Source: Beverwykella pulmonaria (Eukaryota > Ascomycota > Dothideomycetes > Pleosporales > Melanommataceae). Taken from it: 64,000 bases of DNA. Shown here piece by piece: positions 46,719-57,999 of the stretch; within the stretch, counting starts at the first letter, position 1; every line of letters starts with the position of its first letter. Position numbers and translations under genes: made by a program. The notes beneath the pieces are model-generated. The model saw only the letters and a program-made list of their open reading frames with translations. It had not been told where the DNA came from and made no database searches. The stretch covers positions 1,223,225 to 1,287,224 of the forward strand of contig BCHH01000003.1 of the NCBI GenBank assembly GCA_001599595.1. Direction: 5' to 3'.

Positions 46719-47316
46719 CTTGACTGACGCTGTATCCGAGTGTCCTTGAAGTTGGATTAGGAGAGAAATTTGGTGGTGGGCCGTCTGAATTATATCGCAG
46801 TGCGCTTGCCAAGCCATAAGCGAAAACTGAGGCGGACTGGTAGATGGGTGAGGAACATGAGGGATGGGGGATCATGTTCATTCAATGAAGAGCATAAACA
46901 TAAACATGATTTCGAGGTACTAGTTCTACAAGATCTGCTGATGAATTTCTACTTTTTGAATCCCCATGTAGAGCTTGCTACGCTCAGGGAAAAGGTACAG
47001 GCACGGTTGAATGTCAATTGAGCGCGCTCTCGCTGTATGTTGAAGCAATATTAGTAAAATCTCCACAGCATGAGAATATACATTTTCATGTGAACCCACT
47101 GGCCAAGAGACATCTCAACGTCTTCCTCCATTCCTCTCAACTTTGTTACCTCGAGCACTCAGGTTGCCTGTTCGGGACCACGATACCGCACGGACCACGC
47201 CAACGTCAACTCCACAGCCCCTCCACACAAATCCAGGCACGGCTCCTTCGAAGTGACCGCCTGCGTCCCCGACACTCCTTCTCCCTTCGCCCATATATTG
47301 ACACTATACGGAAGCA
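46719..47316. promoter_or_regulatory. Divergent promoter region, RPL5 / ARP2
   Basis: 598 bp separate the two starts. There is C/T-rich sequence before ARP2 (47120-47310). No specific element is claimed. Confidence 0.4.
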
Positions 47317-48779
47317 ATGGCTGAAGTCCCCATCGGTATGGCAGGCTCCGACGCCGCAAGCTTCCACCGTGCTGACGCTCCCCCGCAGTCCTCGACGGCG
47401 GAACTGGATTCCTCAAGGCTGGTTACGCAGGACAGGTGCGCCTACTCGAATGCACAGCTATCTCTGCGAACTCCGAGCTAATTGAGTATTCTCATACAGA
47501 ACTTCCCAGACTTCCAGTACCCCTCCATAGTTGGCCGGCCGATCCTGCGTTCCGAAGAGCGAGATGGAGACATCGTGGTCAAGGACATAATGTGCGGAGA
47601 CGAGGCAGCGGCAGCGCGCTCGATGCTTCAGATCACATACCCCGTACGTGGTTCCCCAGGATCTGTTGAGGGAATCGTCGACCGCTATGAATGTGCGCTA
47701 ACGCGGTCTCACGGTTGCAGATGGAAAATGGTATTGTGAAGCGATGGGACGATATGCAACACCTCTGGGACTACACCTTCTTCGAGAAGATGCGCCTTGA
47801 TCCAACAGGCCGGAAGATCCTCCTCACGGAACCGCCGATGAATCCACTCAAGAACCGCGAACAGATGTGCGAGGTCATGTTCGAGCGCTATAATTTCGGT
47901 GGTGTGTACGTAGCGATACAAGCTGTGCTAGCCCTGTATGCTCAGGGCCTTTCATCGGGAGTGGTCGTAGACTCTGGCGATGGTGTTACGCACATTGTCC
48001 CCGTCTACGAGAGCACCGTCCTTAATCATCTTACACGGCGTCTGGATGTCGCGGGTAGGGATGTTACCCGGAATCTCATCGCCTTGCTACTACGGAGGGG
48101 ATATGCGCTCAACAGGACTGCCGATTTTGAGACGGTTCGCCAAATTAAGGAAAAGCTCTGTTATGTGTCATATGACCTCGAACTAGACCAGCGCCTGAGC
48201 GAGGACACAACGGTTCTGGTGGAATCATACACTCTTCCTGATGGCCGCGTCATCCGAGTAGGGAGCGAGCGATTCGAGGCTCCCGAATGTTTGTTCCAGC
48301 CGCACCTTGTGGATGTTGAACAGCCCGGCATCGCCGAGTTCCTGTTCAACACTATTCAGGCCGCCGACGTCGACGTGAGAAGCAGTCTATACAAGGCCAT
48401 CGTGTTGAGCGGTGGCAGCAGCATGTACCCAGGTCTGCCTAGTCGACTAGAGAAAGAGCTGAAGCAGCTATGGCTCACCAAGGTGCTTGGAGGAAACCCA
48501 GAGCGTCTGAATGTGCGTATGCAACCCACGTGTCTAAAGGATCCATGCTAATGCAACCTGCACAGAAATTCAAGGTCCGCATTGAGGACCCACCTCGACG
48601 CCGACATATGGTTTTCCTTGGTGGCGCTGTGCTCGCGAACATTGTAGGTTTTGCATCCGTCTATTCCTTCTGCAGCTACTAACCATGTCCAGATGGCGGA
48701 CAAGGAGAGCATGTGGATATCAAAGCAGGAGTGGGAGGAGCAAGGAGTGCGGGCACTAGAAAAGCTGGGCGCGAGATGA
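47317..48779 (+). CDS. ARP2: Actin-related protein 2 (ARP2)
   Basis: Exons 47317-47335, 47389-47435, 47500-47643, 47721-48512, 48566-48643 and 48693-48779 give 388 aa, the family length. [20 protein letters not shown] is the ARP2-type phosphate-1 loop; [16 protein letters not shown] is phosphate 2; [21 protein letters not shown] and [21 protein letters not shown] are actin-fold signatures with ARP2-type residues. The C-terminus [12 protein letters not shown] is also typical. ARP2 with ARP3 forms the nucleating core of the ARP2/3 complex, which makes branched actin for endocytic patches and hyphal growth. Confidence 0.96.
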
Positions 48780-51121
48780 TGTGCTTACGGACATGTGCGT
48801 AGACCAAATTCTAGAATTCCGGCGCAGTCTCGACGGCAATGACCGCCCGAGATATATTGTGTTTGACCAAATTGGCACCCGGATCCCCCTCGCTGTCGCA
48901 CGAAGAGGCAACTCTCACCAGATAATAAAGTTGAAACCACTAGCAGAGGCGCCCGAGATGATATCACACAACAACAGAGAGAGCGAAAGGATGCAAACGG
49001 GATACGCCTTAGGGGTACCCTCAGGTAGCCACTCCAACCACACTCACATTACAGGCTTACGTTGGCTAAATATATCGTACGATCTCTGTAGCAGATACAG
49101 CAGGACAACGCGGCAGAGCATTTAATCTTTTAGCCGCTGTTGCAATTGCGTTGGAGGGCGTAGAGAAGTGTGGATTTGGCAGCTGAACCGCTGCAGTGAC
49201 ACCTCCACATCCACATCCACTATCAGCGGAAATTCCCACTTATCCTCATCCCCGAGCCTCTCCGGCAGCTGAAGCAATGCAGCCGCGGGAGATCGCCCAA
49301 GGGGACCTTCTGCCCAGCGCCAAATAATATCTGACGTCCCTGTGTATGTTGTCACTACTGTATTCTGCATGCAGCATAGTCGTTGCGGACGCACCTCTTT
49401 ATTCGCATCGGAGGTGGACGTGGCTCGTGCTTGAAGCGGACAAGATCATCCTCTGTAGCATGTGGCATATATTGATTGTCGAAGCGACAAATACTTGGTA
49501 GCGCGGTATGCGAACTCCTTGCGTCCGCTGGAGGGGGTGTTTTCTTTGTTACCCTCTGAAAGTCAATCTCCCGATGTGGTGATTTGGTCAGGCCACACAC
49601 ACTGCGGTAGAGCAGCGCAAAGAATTTTTGATGTTGTGGAATGCAAGTAGGGTGATAGTGAAAGGACAGTAGTGAAAATTTTGAATGGGGTGTCGGAAGA
49701 TCTCGCGATGATTCTTTCATGCAAAGCAGTTTTTTTTAGTTTTTTGGGGGGAGGGGGGGAAAAGTGTGGTACAGCGCCGGTAGAGAATGGATGGAGGGGA
49801 TGGAACTGGAGATCGCGATCCCTACGATGTGGCTTGCCGCCCACCGCGAATGTGCTCGTTCTAGTGAGGTACCAGATGGACTTGGCTGGGGAGGCAGATG
49901 GCAGATGGGAACGGGTAGGCGCAAATGCACAGTGTTCATAGCAACCCATGCGTTGCCGCTTTCCACCGGTTTTCGCTGACTCCCTTGGTTATAGCGATTA
50001 GATGAACTGCTTGTGTGAATATTTCTCTGCGAGGTACAATAGCGCAGAGTGGAACTGATGTGTACTGGTCCCTTGGGCGTCTTGCTGGGAACTACGCTAG
50101 TAGTAACAAATAGCTGCAGCCAAATCACGTCCTATCATGTGGTGCAGGCGCGGCTGCGAGGACGTTGGATGCGGAGACGTGAAATAGTGAATGCCCAGCG
50201 GGCGCTTAGCGCCTAAAGCGGACACGTGAGATCACAATTCTCGAGCCTGTCCAGGGTCCGGAAGTTCGGCCTCACATCGATCACGATCACGATCTCTCTC
50301 TCATGCGTCATGGAACCGTCCGGACAATGAGGAACGGCGAAAAAGCGTTGTTCGCCTCGCTCCGCGCCGACGAGTTGTCCGAACAGTTCGCGGCCTCCAA
50401 GGGTAGGAAGGATATGGCGAACTGGCACTGCCGTGGTGAGCGGGCCTCATTCTATGGCGAAAAGTCCACGATGCACTCTTGTATTGACCACATGGGCACT
50501 TCCGCTTGGCGCCGCAGCCGCAATCCTTCTTTCATCCCTTAAGTGCGTCTGTCCCGCCGGCCGCCCAGGGACATTTCCGGGTTAAATTTGTAGGACCGCC
50601 AGCTTATTTTGACTTTGATGGTGGTCTCACGTCACCGCAGCAAACCACTTACACCTCGTCTTTCTCCACAACCTTACACTGACTTGCAGCCACACATATT
50701 GCCTCTCGACAATCATACTTCCCTGACTACCTGGCAACTTGCACCCCCCAGCGCGAGTAACAAGGTTCACCACTTTTCCAGGAACGTCTTGCCCAACGGC
50801 GGAGCTCAAACGGAGAGATCGCCAGTATCCTTTCCAATTAAATCCTCTCTCCAACAGTCAGTCCGGCTTGTCGAGTCCCAAACAATTTAAAGAGCCGTGG
50901 CTCTCCCGCTGCCTAGTCCCGCTCCTCACCCCAGGAATTGAATCTTTACTTCACATATAAATCCCTAGTGAAAGCCACTCGCCTTCGTGGTTTCTGTTTT
51001 GGAAGCAGCTCGAAACGAGGCCACCCCAACCACCACGTCATACAAACTATTTAACTCGCGCAACCTCTCTCACTCCCACTCTCCACTCATCGAAACCACA
51101 ACCACCATCACCACTACTACC
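48780..51121. other. Intergenic, about 2.3 kb
   Basis: Only short frames occur. A homopolymer-rich patch lies at 49731-49762 (T run, then G run). The stretch 50900-51121 (TATAAAT at 50956-50962, then CACC/ACCA-rich leader) should be the promoter and leader of the 51122 gene. No RNA gene was recognised. Confidence 0.45.
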
Positions 51122-51679
51122 ATGTCTCCTCGCTCGGCTAACCGCAACATCCCGAGCTCGCCGCTCTCACCTAGAATGGGCTCTCTGAACATTCCGTCGC
51201 AGGGCCGACGCCAGCAACTCCCGCACCAACGTCCCAATTCCTCGGGCACTGCTGCACAGCTCAGACTACCGTCGTTGCCGCGCTTCCATCCGGCCAACTT
51301 CCCATCGCAGAACTCGAGCGCCTCAGGAACTCCGGCCACGGGACCGAATAGCCCCCAGCCTCCACTCTCGCCACGGACCTACCAGAAGCAGTACTCGGAC
51401 GCTCAGAGGCAGATGTATTCCTACCAGCGTGAGTTTGTCGCCAACGCCGCCCGCCAGGCTCGAGGCCCAGCTGTTCAGCCAACGAGCCCACGTCTTGCTC
51501 CCATGGACAGCCCAGGAGGAGGGGTCACTCCTCTTGAGCTTGCGGGCACTGAGGGGTACGTCACCGCTGGTATGAACACCAACGATGCAACCACTCACGT
51601 CGACAACCTCATCCGGGAGGAAGCTCGTCGCCGTGGTGAACTCTCCCCAGCCAGGCCCACCTCCTGCGGTGGCAGGTGA
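51122..51679 (+). CDS. Small conserved Pro/Ser-rich fungal protein, unknown function
   Basis: This is a single exon of 185 aa. The start was chosen at the ATG after an ACCACTACTACC leader; the frame is also open upstream to 50987. The protein is low in complexity (Ser, Pro, Gln) with repeated SPR motifs and two segments that look constrained: LPSLPRFHPANF and LSPRTYQKQYSDAQRQMYSYQ, then PTSPRLAPMDSPG and VTPLELAG. I recall similar proteins across filamentous ascomycetes, always unnamed. The SP/TP sites suggest phosphorylation. No membrane segment or signal is present. The C-terminus EEARRRGELSPARP is basic. Confidence 0.65.
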   Translation: MSPRSANRNIPSSPLSPRMGSLNIPSQGRRQQLPHQRPNSSGTAAQLRLPSLPRFHPANFPSQNSSASGTPATGPNSPQPPLSPRTYQKQYSDAQRQMYSYQREFVANAARQARGPAVQPTSPRLAPMDSPGGGVTPLELAGTEGYVTAGMNTNDATTHVDNLIREEARRRGELSPARPTSCGGR

Positions 51680-54600
51680 CTCGCCGACCATAAGCACCCC
51701 TCATCACAACCTCCCAGAATAGCTCCAGCAAACAGATAGATGGACCACAAGCATGATCAAATTGCTTGAAAGAACGGGAACGGCGTTTTTCATCTATTTT
51801 TGGCATTGGAGCATCATTATCGGCGTTATATATCACCAACTACTTCACAACACCACCGGGCAGCATGCTGCAAGACAAAAGTTGGTTTCCGCTTTCCTAT
51901 CTCTTGGAAGGAGAACGGCACTGGGTATACACGATGCCCGTCACCACTATACCCAAGTGCTGGTCGGTTTCCCCGTGCTATTTGCTTTTCCATCCTCTAT
52001 GTATCCCCTCTGTCCTCAGCTAGATACTCAGCGCTCTATCGTTTCGGTGTCAAGCAGGTCAGATGACGGGTCTTTGGGCCTCAGAATATCACATGGCCCG
52101 CTCATGTGTTTTCTGCTTACGAATGATGAATCAATTAATACTGTACATTCCAATCCAATCCGCCTCTGCGTGAATACTCCAGGCGGCCACAGTATGCTCC
52201 ACTGAATTATTTTCCCATCCATCTGACTGTACTCGCAATGGCACTCGTCGACTATCTTTTCCTCGCACAGCCACAAACCATCCCACCGATCTACGTCTTC
52301 GCGCCCAATCTATCCGATCACCGCCCCAACCACTACGTATCGCGTCGCACCCCGCTTGTGATCAGCGGAGGTTTTCCCGACGCCGTAAACACACGACGAG
52401 TGCTGCGATCAGCATAGCACGTCCGCGTTATCGATAAGATATTCACGGTGAGAGGGCAAGGTTGCAACTAGTGGTTAGTGGAGTCAGGGCATTGTCGTGT
52501 GACGTCAGATTGCATGAGCGGTGAGGTATGGCGGTATTTCAAGGGCTCGGAAATATTGCTCAAGTGAGGTTGTGGAGTATCTATTTCCATGCCTTTTGTC
52601 TCGTAAATCTTGCATTCCTTGATCGTAATAAGGCGTTTCCAAGGCGCAGAGAATATCGATATCACCGTAGATCTGCGCAAGATGCGGATTTGAGATAAGG
52701 GGAATAAATTTTTTCTTTCAGCGTGCGTGCGCGTGCATGCAGGGCAAACGCAGGGGCAAGCTTTCGTGGCGGCACGTGAAGCCACATAGCATACCGCCAG
52801 GATGGAAACGTGGAATTATGATCGGTCTTGTTGGTGAGTTGGCGGGTTCAAAACGAGGGGCACAACCTGCAGCACGACACACAGCCAGCGAGCATTCACC
52901 ACTCGCGTTGGATAGATCTCCATGGGCAATCTCGCATCGAGCCATCCTTCGCGGATTCTTTTGAACCTTAAATCGGCTTTGAAATCACTGAAATTGTGGT
53001 TGCACATGTTTTTTTTTTTTCATTCGTCTTCATCACAGATCGTCGGAGTTGGTTTTTTTGTCGGAACAAAGACAGCGTATGGATTGGATGAACTCGATGG
53101 AATCGAATGATAGTCTGGGTTACTATGGTCATGTCTGCCCAACTTGCCAACAATCCCAACCGAAATCCATGTGCTCAACAGCCGCTCGTTTCGGCCTTCC
53201 CCTCCGCAACGCTTAGGTGGTACCACGAATGGCATAGCCCAATACCTCTGGGCGTGAAGCGAGGTGGTGTTGAGAAGGCCAAGCCACACCCGTCCGCTTC
53301 GCTCGCCCGCCCCGCAACCCAGACATGCGGGTCCGGTACCGGCTGGCTTGTCTTGTGTGCGTGATTTGCTAACGGGACGCCGTGGTTCGGGCTGTGTGGG
53401 AATTCTGGGCGTGCTGTTTCATGGCGAGGCTGTTCAACATCCCGGCATCGCTCAGCAGAACAACTCAAATTCTGACCATGTTGAGTAATATTCGATCAAG
53501 CTGAGAGCGAGGCTTCAATGAAAAGGGTTTACTGGGTTTTGGGTTACAAATCGGACGAGGCAAGAAGCGGGCTCCACAAAATTGACGCGGGACAGTTCGA
53601 GGTCCGAAACCGCAAGAAGGAATTATGATGGCGATCTGGCAATTCGATGGTCTACGTCAGTGGCGGAATTCCAAGATAGGCTAACGAAGTGTGTCCTGCT
53701 AACCACAGCTGTACTAGTTTAAGGGTAGCCGTTTTGAGGGTAGGGCGTGTGGGGCAGTGAATTGGAGAAAAAGTGAGGACATGCTTTTTCCCACGAGTCA
53801 CACTACTAGAAACAAATGAGCACAGCCAGGCTCTCGGTGGAAGGAAAGCAATGTCGACCTAGATAAGAGTGTAAAACTTTGTTCATTTTCGTCCTCGAAC
53901 TTTTGCTAATGGGGAGTGTGCTGGCTTGAATTGAGGCGACATTGAGCTTCCCTACATTTCTCTCACTACCCCACATGCAGTTATTCCCAGCCCGATTGAC
54001 CAGCGTAAAAAGCTTCTTCTTACGTAGGTGGATATGAGCGCTTGACTACGGGGGGTCTCGATCCAACAGCTCCTTAGAGAGGTCCATCTAGAACACGCCA
54101 GTGAGGAACGCCTCTTAGAACCGTGGAGATACACCTTGAATAGTGTCAATAAGAGGGAGCAATATAAATCACCAATTACTCATGTGTCTAGCCACGTAAA
54201 AAATTTTCTAATCTACTCGGAGCAAGCCATCGCCGAAAAAAAACCAGGATGCTTTTACCACAGTCCCTCTTGTTCCGATCTTACTCGAAGGTTCGATAAA
54301 ATCGGCTAGCGCTCTATGATAATACTTTTTTTCTTATCGTTTTGTCATACGTCTTTCTGCTTATCCGAACGCAGCTAATGCGCTTCCCCCTAGTCACGTG
54401 CGCTGCGTATCTTGATATTCCGCCAAGGGACAATGAGGTTCAAAGCTGTGGGCCTAACATGAAGATTTCTAATGGAACACAAAATGTATATAGTGCAGAG
54501 ACTAATACAAAATAGATTTCTTGACGAACTTGCCCAGCTGTTCATTTGGAGGGGGAGAATTTAAGTGAATGAAGCGCTTCATAGTATCAGATTGGCCAAT

Positions 54601-54838
54601 CGTGAAGTCTGCATGTCAACTAACACCTACTCGTGCGCTTACAAGAGAGGTGATTCCTTACCCAGATACGTGTCCACAAAAAAAAAAAAAAAACCAATGC
54701 ATTGAACTCTGTATCATATCTAATGGTGTTGTAGTAGCCGAACTATTAAATTGCCCTCCCTTGAGCCTAAATGCGAGACAGTCATAGAACTGGAAACTCC
54801 CAAGAACCCAAACATCACAATCCTCACCAGCAACCCCC
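51680..54838. other. Longest gene-free stretch, about 3.2 kb
   Basis: It is bounded by the 3' flank of the 51122 gene and the end of the amine oxidase gene. Frames of up to 150 codons exist (51753-52205) but are Cys/His/Ser mixtures without domains. 53500-54550 is more AT-rich with no reading. No repeat or RNA gene was recognised. Confidence 0.45.
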
Positions 54839-56895
54839 CTACTTGGTCGCACTCCCATTCCCCATCACCTCTCCATTCTCCTCCTCCTTCCCCAGCCCAA
54901 AAGCCCTAACAATCCTCTTCGCAACCCCCTCCCCGGCCCAATACGCCCCGGTAACCGTCCCAAGCGCAACGAAAGGCGCTGTATGCTCTCCCGCAAGCCA
55001 AACCCCGCGTTCCGGCAAACCGCGTCTCATCACCTCGATATCCTGATCGCCTTTCTCTAGCCCAGTCTGGAAATTAGAATAACTTCCATATCCTGCCAAT
55101 TCGTCGTTGGCCCAGACGGTGGCCAGGATTTTCCTCGGCTGGTGGTCGGGGTTCGAGGACGAGTAGTTGGGCAGGCGCGAGAAGTAAGGGTGGAAGAAAG
55201 ACGCTAGCAGGTTTTGAGCCGCGGGGGAGGAGGAAGAGGGATATTGGCTGAGGAGAGAGGCGAGGTGGAGAGAGGTGGGGCCGAAGGTGTAGAAGAGGAG
55301 GGTCGGGTGTGCGGTTGGTTGGGGAAGTGCGGCGAGGTTGACGCATTCTTGGTTCCAGTGTGAAGGGTTTGTTTCGGAGGCGTAGTGGGGAGAGGTCCAG
55401 TGCGTGAAGCCGGGGTAGTGCGATGGGTTTGTTGTTGGTGGGGAGGATTGGTGGAGGGGTGCTGTTGTGGCGGTTACATTGGGTAAGCTTTGCTGGCGAG
55501 TGATAGGTATGGAACCGTTGGCCGACGTAAAGGTATTCCAGAAGGGTGTCGGGAATGTGATGTAGACCTAGAGATGTGAGCATGATAGCAACAGTGGACG
55601 TACAAAGGAGATGGTTTCCAGGAAGGAACCTTGCAAGAAAATTAAGCAAGAGTCAAAAGGATCAATCTCGCTCTACAAATCCCTGCTGTGTTTACCAAGG
55701 ATAACTTTTGCAGTGCTTGATAGTCATCACTAGATACTATGTTCTTCGTACGGGAGCGCAAGCTTACTTTGTCCAGATTTCCGTATCCGATAGAGGAAAT
55801 AGCTTGTTTCAGTCTGGTCGGTAGACCAGGGACGAAAGCATCTTCATTCCTCTTTAGCCAACCCAACGGAGTCGTCATGACCACTTCTTCGAAATTGAAC
55901 GTCTCTCCATCCTCGGTCTCCACAGTAATTCTCGGATCTTGCCCAGTCTCATCTGAACTGATAGTCTTGACCTTTTGCTTAAACTTGACATCCGCTCTTT
56001 TGAGCGCAGGCTCAGCAATCTTCTTTAGAACCTTATGGTAAGTCTCTGCCACAAACAGATTCTCCCCATCAATACACTCCTCGAGCCAAAAGAACCTCAG
56101 ACTCTGCGTCTGAATCGGACTCCCAACAAACGCACCCCACATCTCTGCCATCTGAAGTATCGTCTCTTGTTTCCGTTTCGCCTCCGCATCGTTCTTTACT
56201 GTTGGAGGGAACATATTTTTCACCTTCTCTTCAAAGAAATCGTACAAGCTCTTATCTGCCGGAATAATCGCCGAGTCTTCATTTGAGTGCTTCATAGCCT
56301 GTCCAATGATCTCCCACACGAGCTCGTTGTTTTCCTCTGCTCCCGAATCCTCCATTTGGGTTCCTGAGGAGTTGAAGACGGCCTGTCGCTCGTCCCATGT
56401 CATTGTTAACGTGTTAGTTTGCTTGGCGAGGTCGAGGATGGGATTCGAATCTGTGCCGTGTATCCAATTTGGGCCTCTCCAAGCTACTTAGCCTAATATT
56501 TTATACAAATCAAGGCGAAGCAGTGATGCTGCAGACCTACAGATCGACCATGTGCCCGAGCGCTTCACTTTGGCAGAGCTACGCAGGCGTCAATCACGCA
56601 AAATCATCACGATTTTCGGAGATAATTTTACCCTGCCACCAACACGATCTCGGCCTTCGAGGATAGTTACTTTAACGCCATGCTGAATAAGTACGTCTGC
56701 GCATCGAAGACCAGCTACTCCCGCCCCAACAACGCAGACATGGGGTATCCGCCCAACGGATCGACGTATAATTTGGGGATCACAGTTCGCTTCTAGATAA
56801 CTTTCTTGATGAGGTGAGCTGGATAGGTCTTGCTGGATGCGGGTCATTGTATCTGAGTTAGATCTGTCGTTGGGGGTGTAAGCTCTGTGTTCCAT
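54839..56895 (-). CDS. FAD-dependent amine oxidase, polyamine oxidase-like (FMS1/PAO type)
   Basis: Exons on the minus strand are 56895-56632, 56578-56541, 56476-55768 and 55567-54839, giving 579 aa. The FAD Rossmann motif is VCVVGAGVAGLRCADVL (residues 53-69), followed by LEGRDRVGGR. Next come DLGPNWIHGTDSNP, where the His is characteristic of polyamine oxidases, VVMTTPLGWLK, and GYGNLDKVYITFPTPFW. The end has GVWLAGEHTAPFVALGTVTGAYWAG, which closes the flavin site. It should oxidise an acetylated or free polyamine, giving an aldehyde, an amine and hydrogen peroxide. The third intron (200 nt) is long for this genome and was placed by frame and homology. The C-terminus (GNGSATK) has no clear peroxisomal signal. 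An LSD1-type demethylase is excluded by the absence of SWIRM and tower regions. Confidence 0.88.
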
Positions 56896-57999
56896 GGTGG
56901 TTGTGTTGTCGGTGGATGAAGTTGATGAGAAGGAAAAATGGCCAAAGAATTTATATGTGGCCCTCGGGAGTGAAAAACAGAGAATGGTACGTGGAAGGAC
57001 AGTATTGTGAACGAGAACGGGGTTTAAAGAAGTGGCTTAGTATAGCCCGAGACAAGCCGGACCGGCCCCTGCACGCTATTTAGTGGCACGAGGCCTCCGT
57101 CTCCCAGCGGATTGGAGACTCATCTGGCTGACATATTACAGAAAAGGGTTCAAAATATGGAATAAGAGATAAAGACAAGTGTAGATTGTGTACGAAGAAC
57201 TAGCAATATGTACTGGTCATACCCCAGGCCGTTAACGAATCACATACCGAGACGAAATAATCTGTCCGTTCTAAAAAGGGCAAAACGGTGCTGTCGTTCC
57301 CAAAGCGTCTTGCAACTGTGCCAGGTACCGCGCTCAAACGATTACGGGGTTATCTGGGTTGTAATGGTGTAAGATGGTATGGAGGAAAGCGCGGGTGATA
57401 ACGAAAGTGAGGCGCGAGTCATCCTGACACGCCGTTGCCAAGCCTCAGCTAACTGTAATTGTAGCCATGATGATGACGTTAATTGGACACCCAGTGTCAT
57501 CGAAAGTCGAATGGATGGGTTAAGATCATTGGATCTAACCGAGAGAAAGGAACTTAGAATCTGTTCGAAGAGAGATAGTGTTAAATTTAGGGCAGAGTTC
57601 TATTACACTCATCACGTTTTGTTAGCACAGGTGCGCAGCTCTACGAAAATTTTGCAAATGTGAATTATCCCGACTTTTCCATTGTTGTACACTCTGGAAA
57701 GCACTGCAAACTACTAAATCGGTCTTCTGGCTAGAGACACGCCAACGCTGAAAAGTTTTTTCCTTCATTTCGTAAAGTAATAAACCGCAGCACTACAGGT
57801 GAAGAAGCAGGAAACTAGCATAGGTAGGAATATGAGATCAGAGTGAAGAATATGAGATCATTCAGCGGACTAGGGCGACGAATCGTGATACGCAAAAGAA
57901 CCGAATTCAAAAAAGAGAGTATAAGTACTATGTACAGAATGATTAACGAGATTCAACTTGGAGTGTGGACGGATGGAGCAACACAAAAAAATCAATGAA
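56896..57999. other. Intergenic, about 1.1 kb
   Basis: This is the amine oxidase upstream region and the 3' flank of the TPR gene. A 13-bp word GAATATGAGATCA occurs twice at about 57827-57860. No gene was seen. Confidence 0.4.

Noticed and set aside
51753..52205. Plus-strand frame of 150 codons after the 51122 gene
   Set aside because: It has a His/Ser/Cys-rich composition, no family features, and lies where a 3' UTR is expected.
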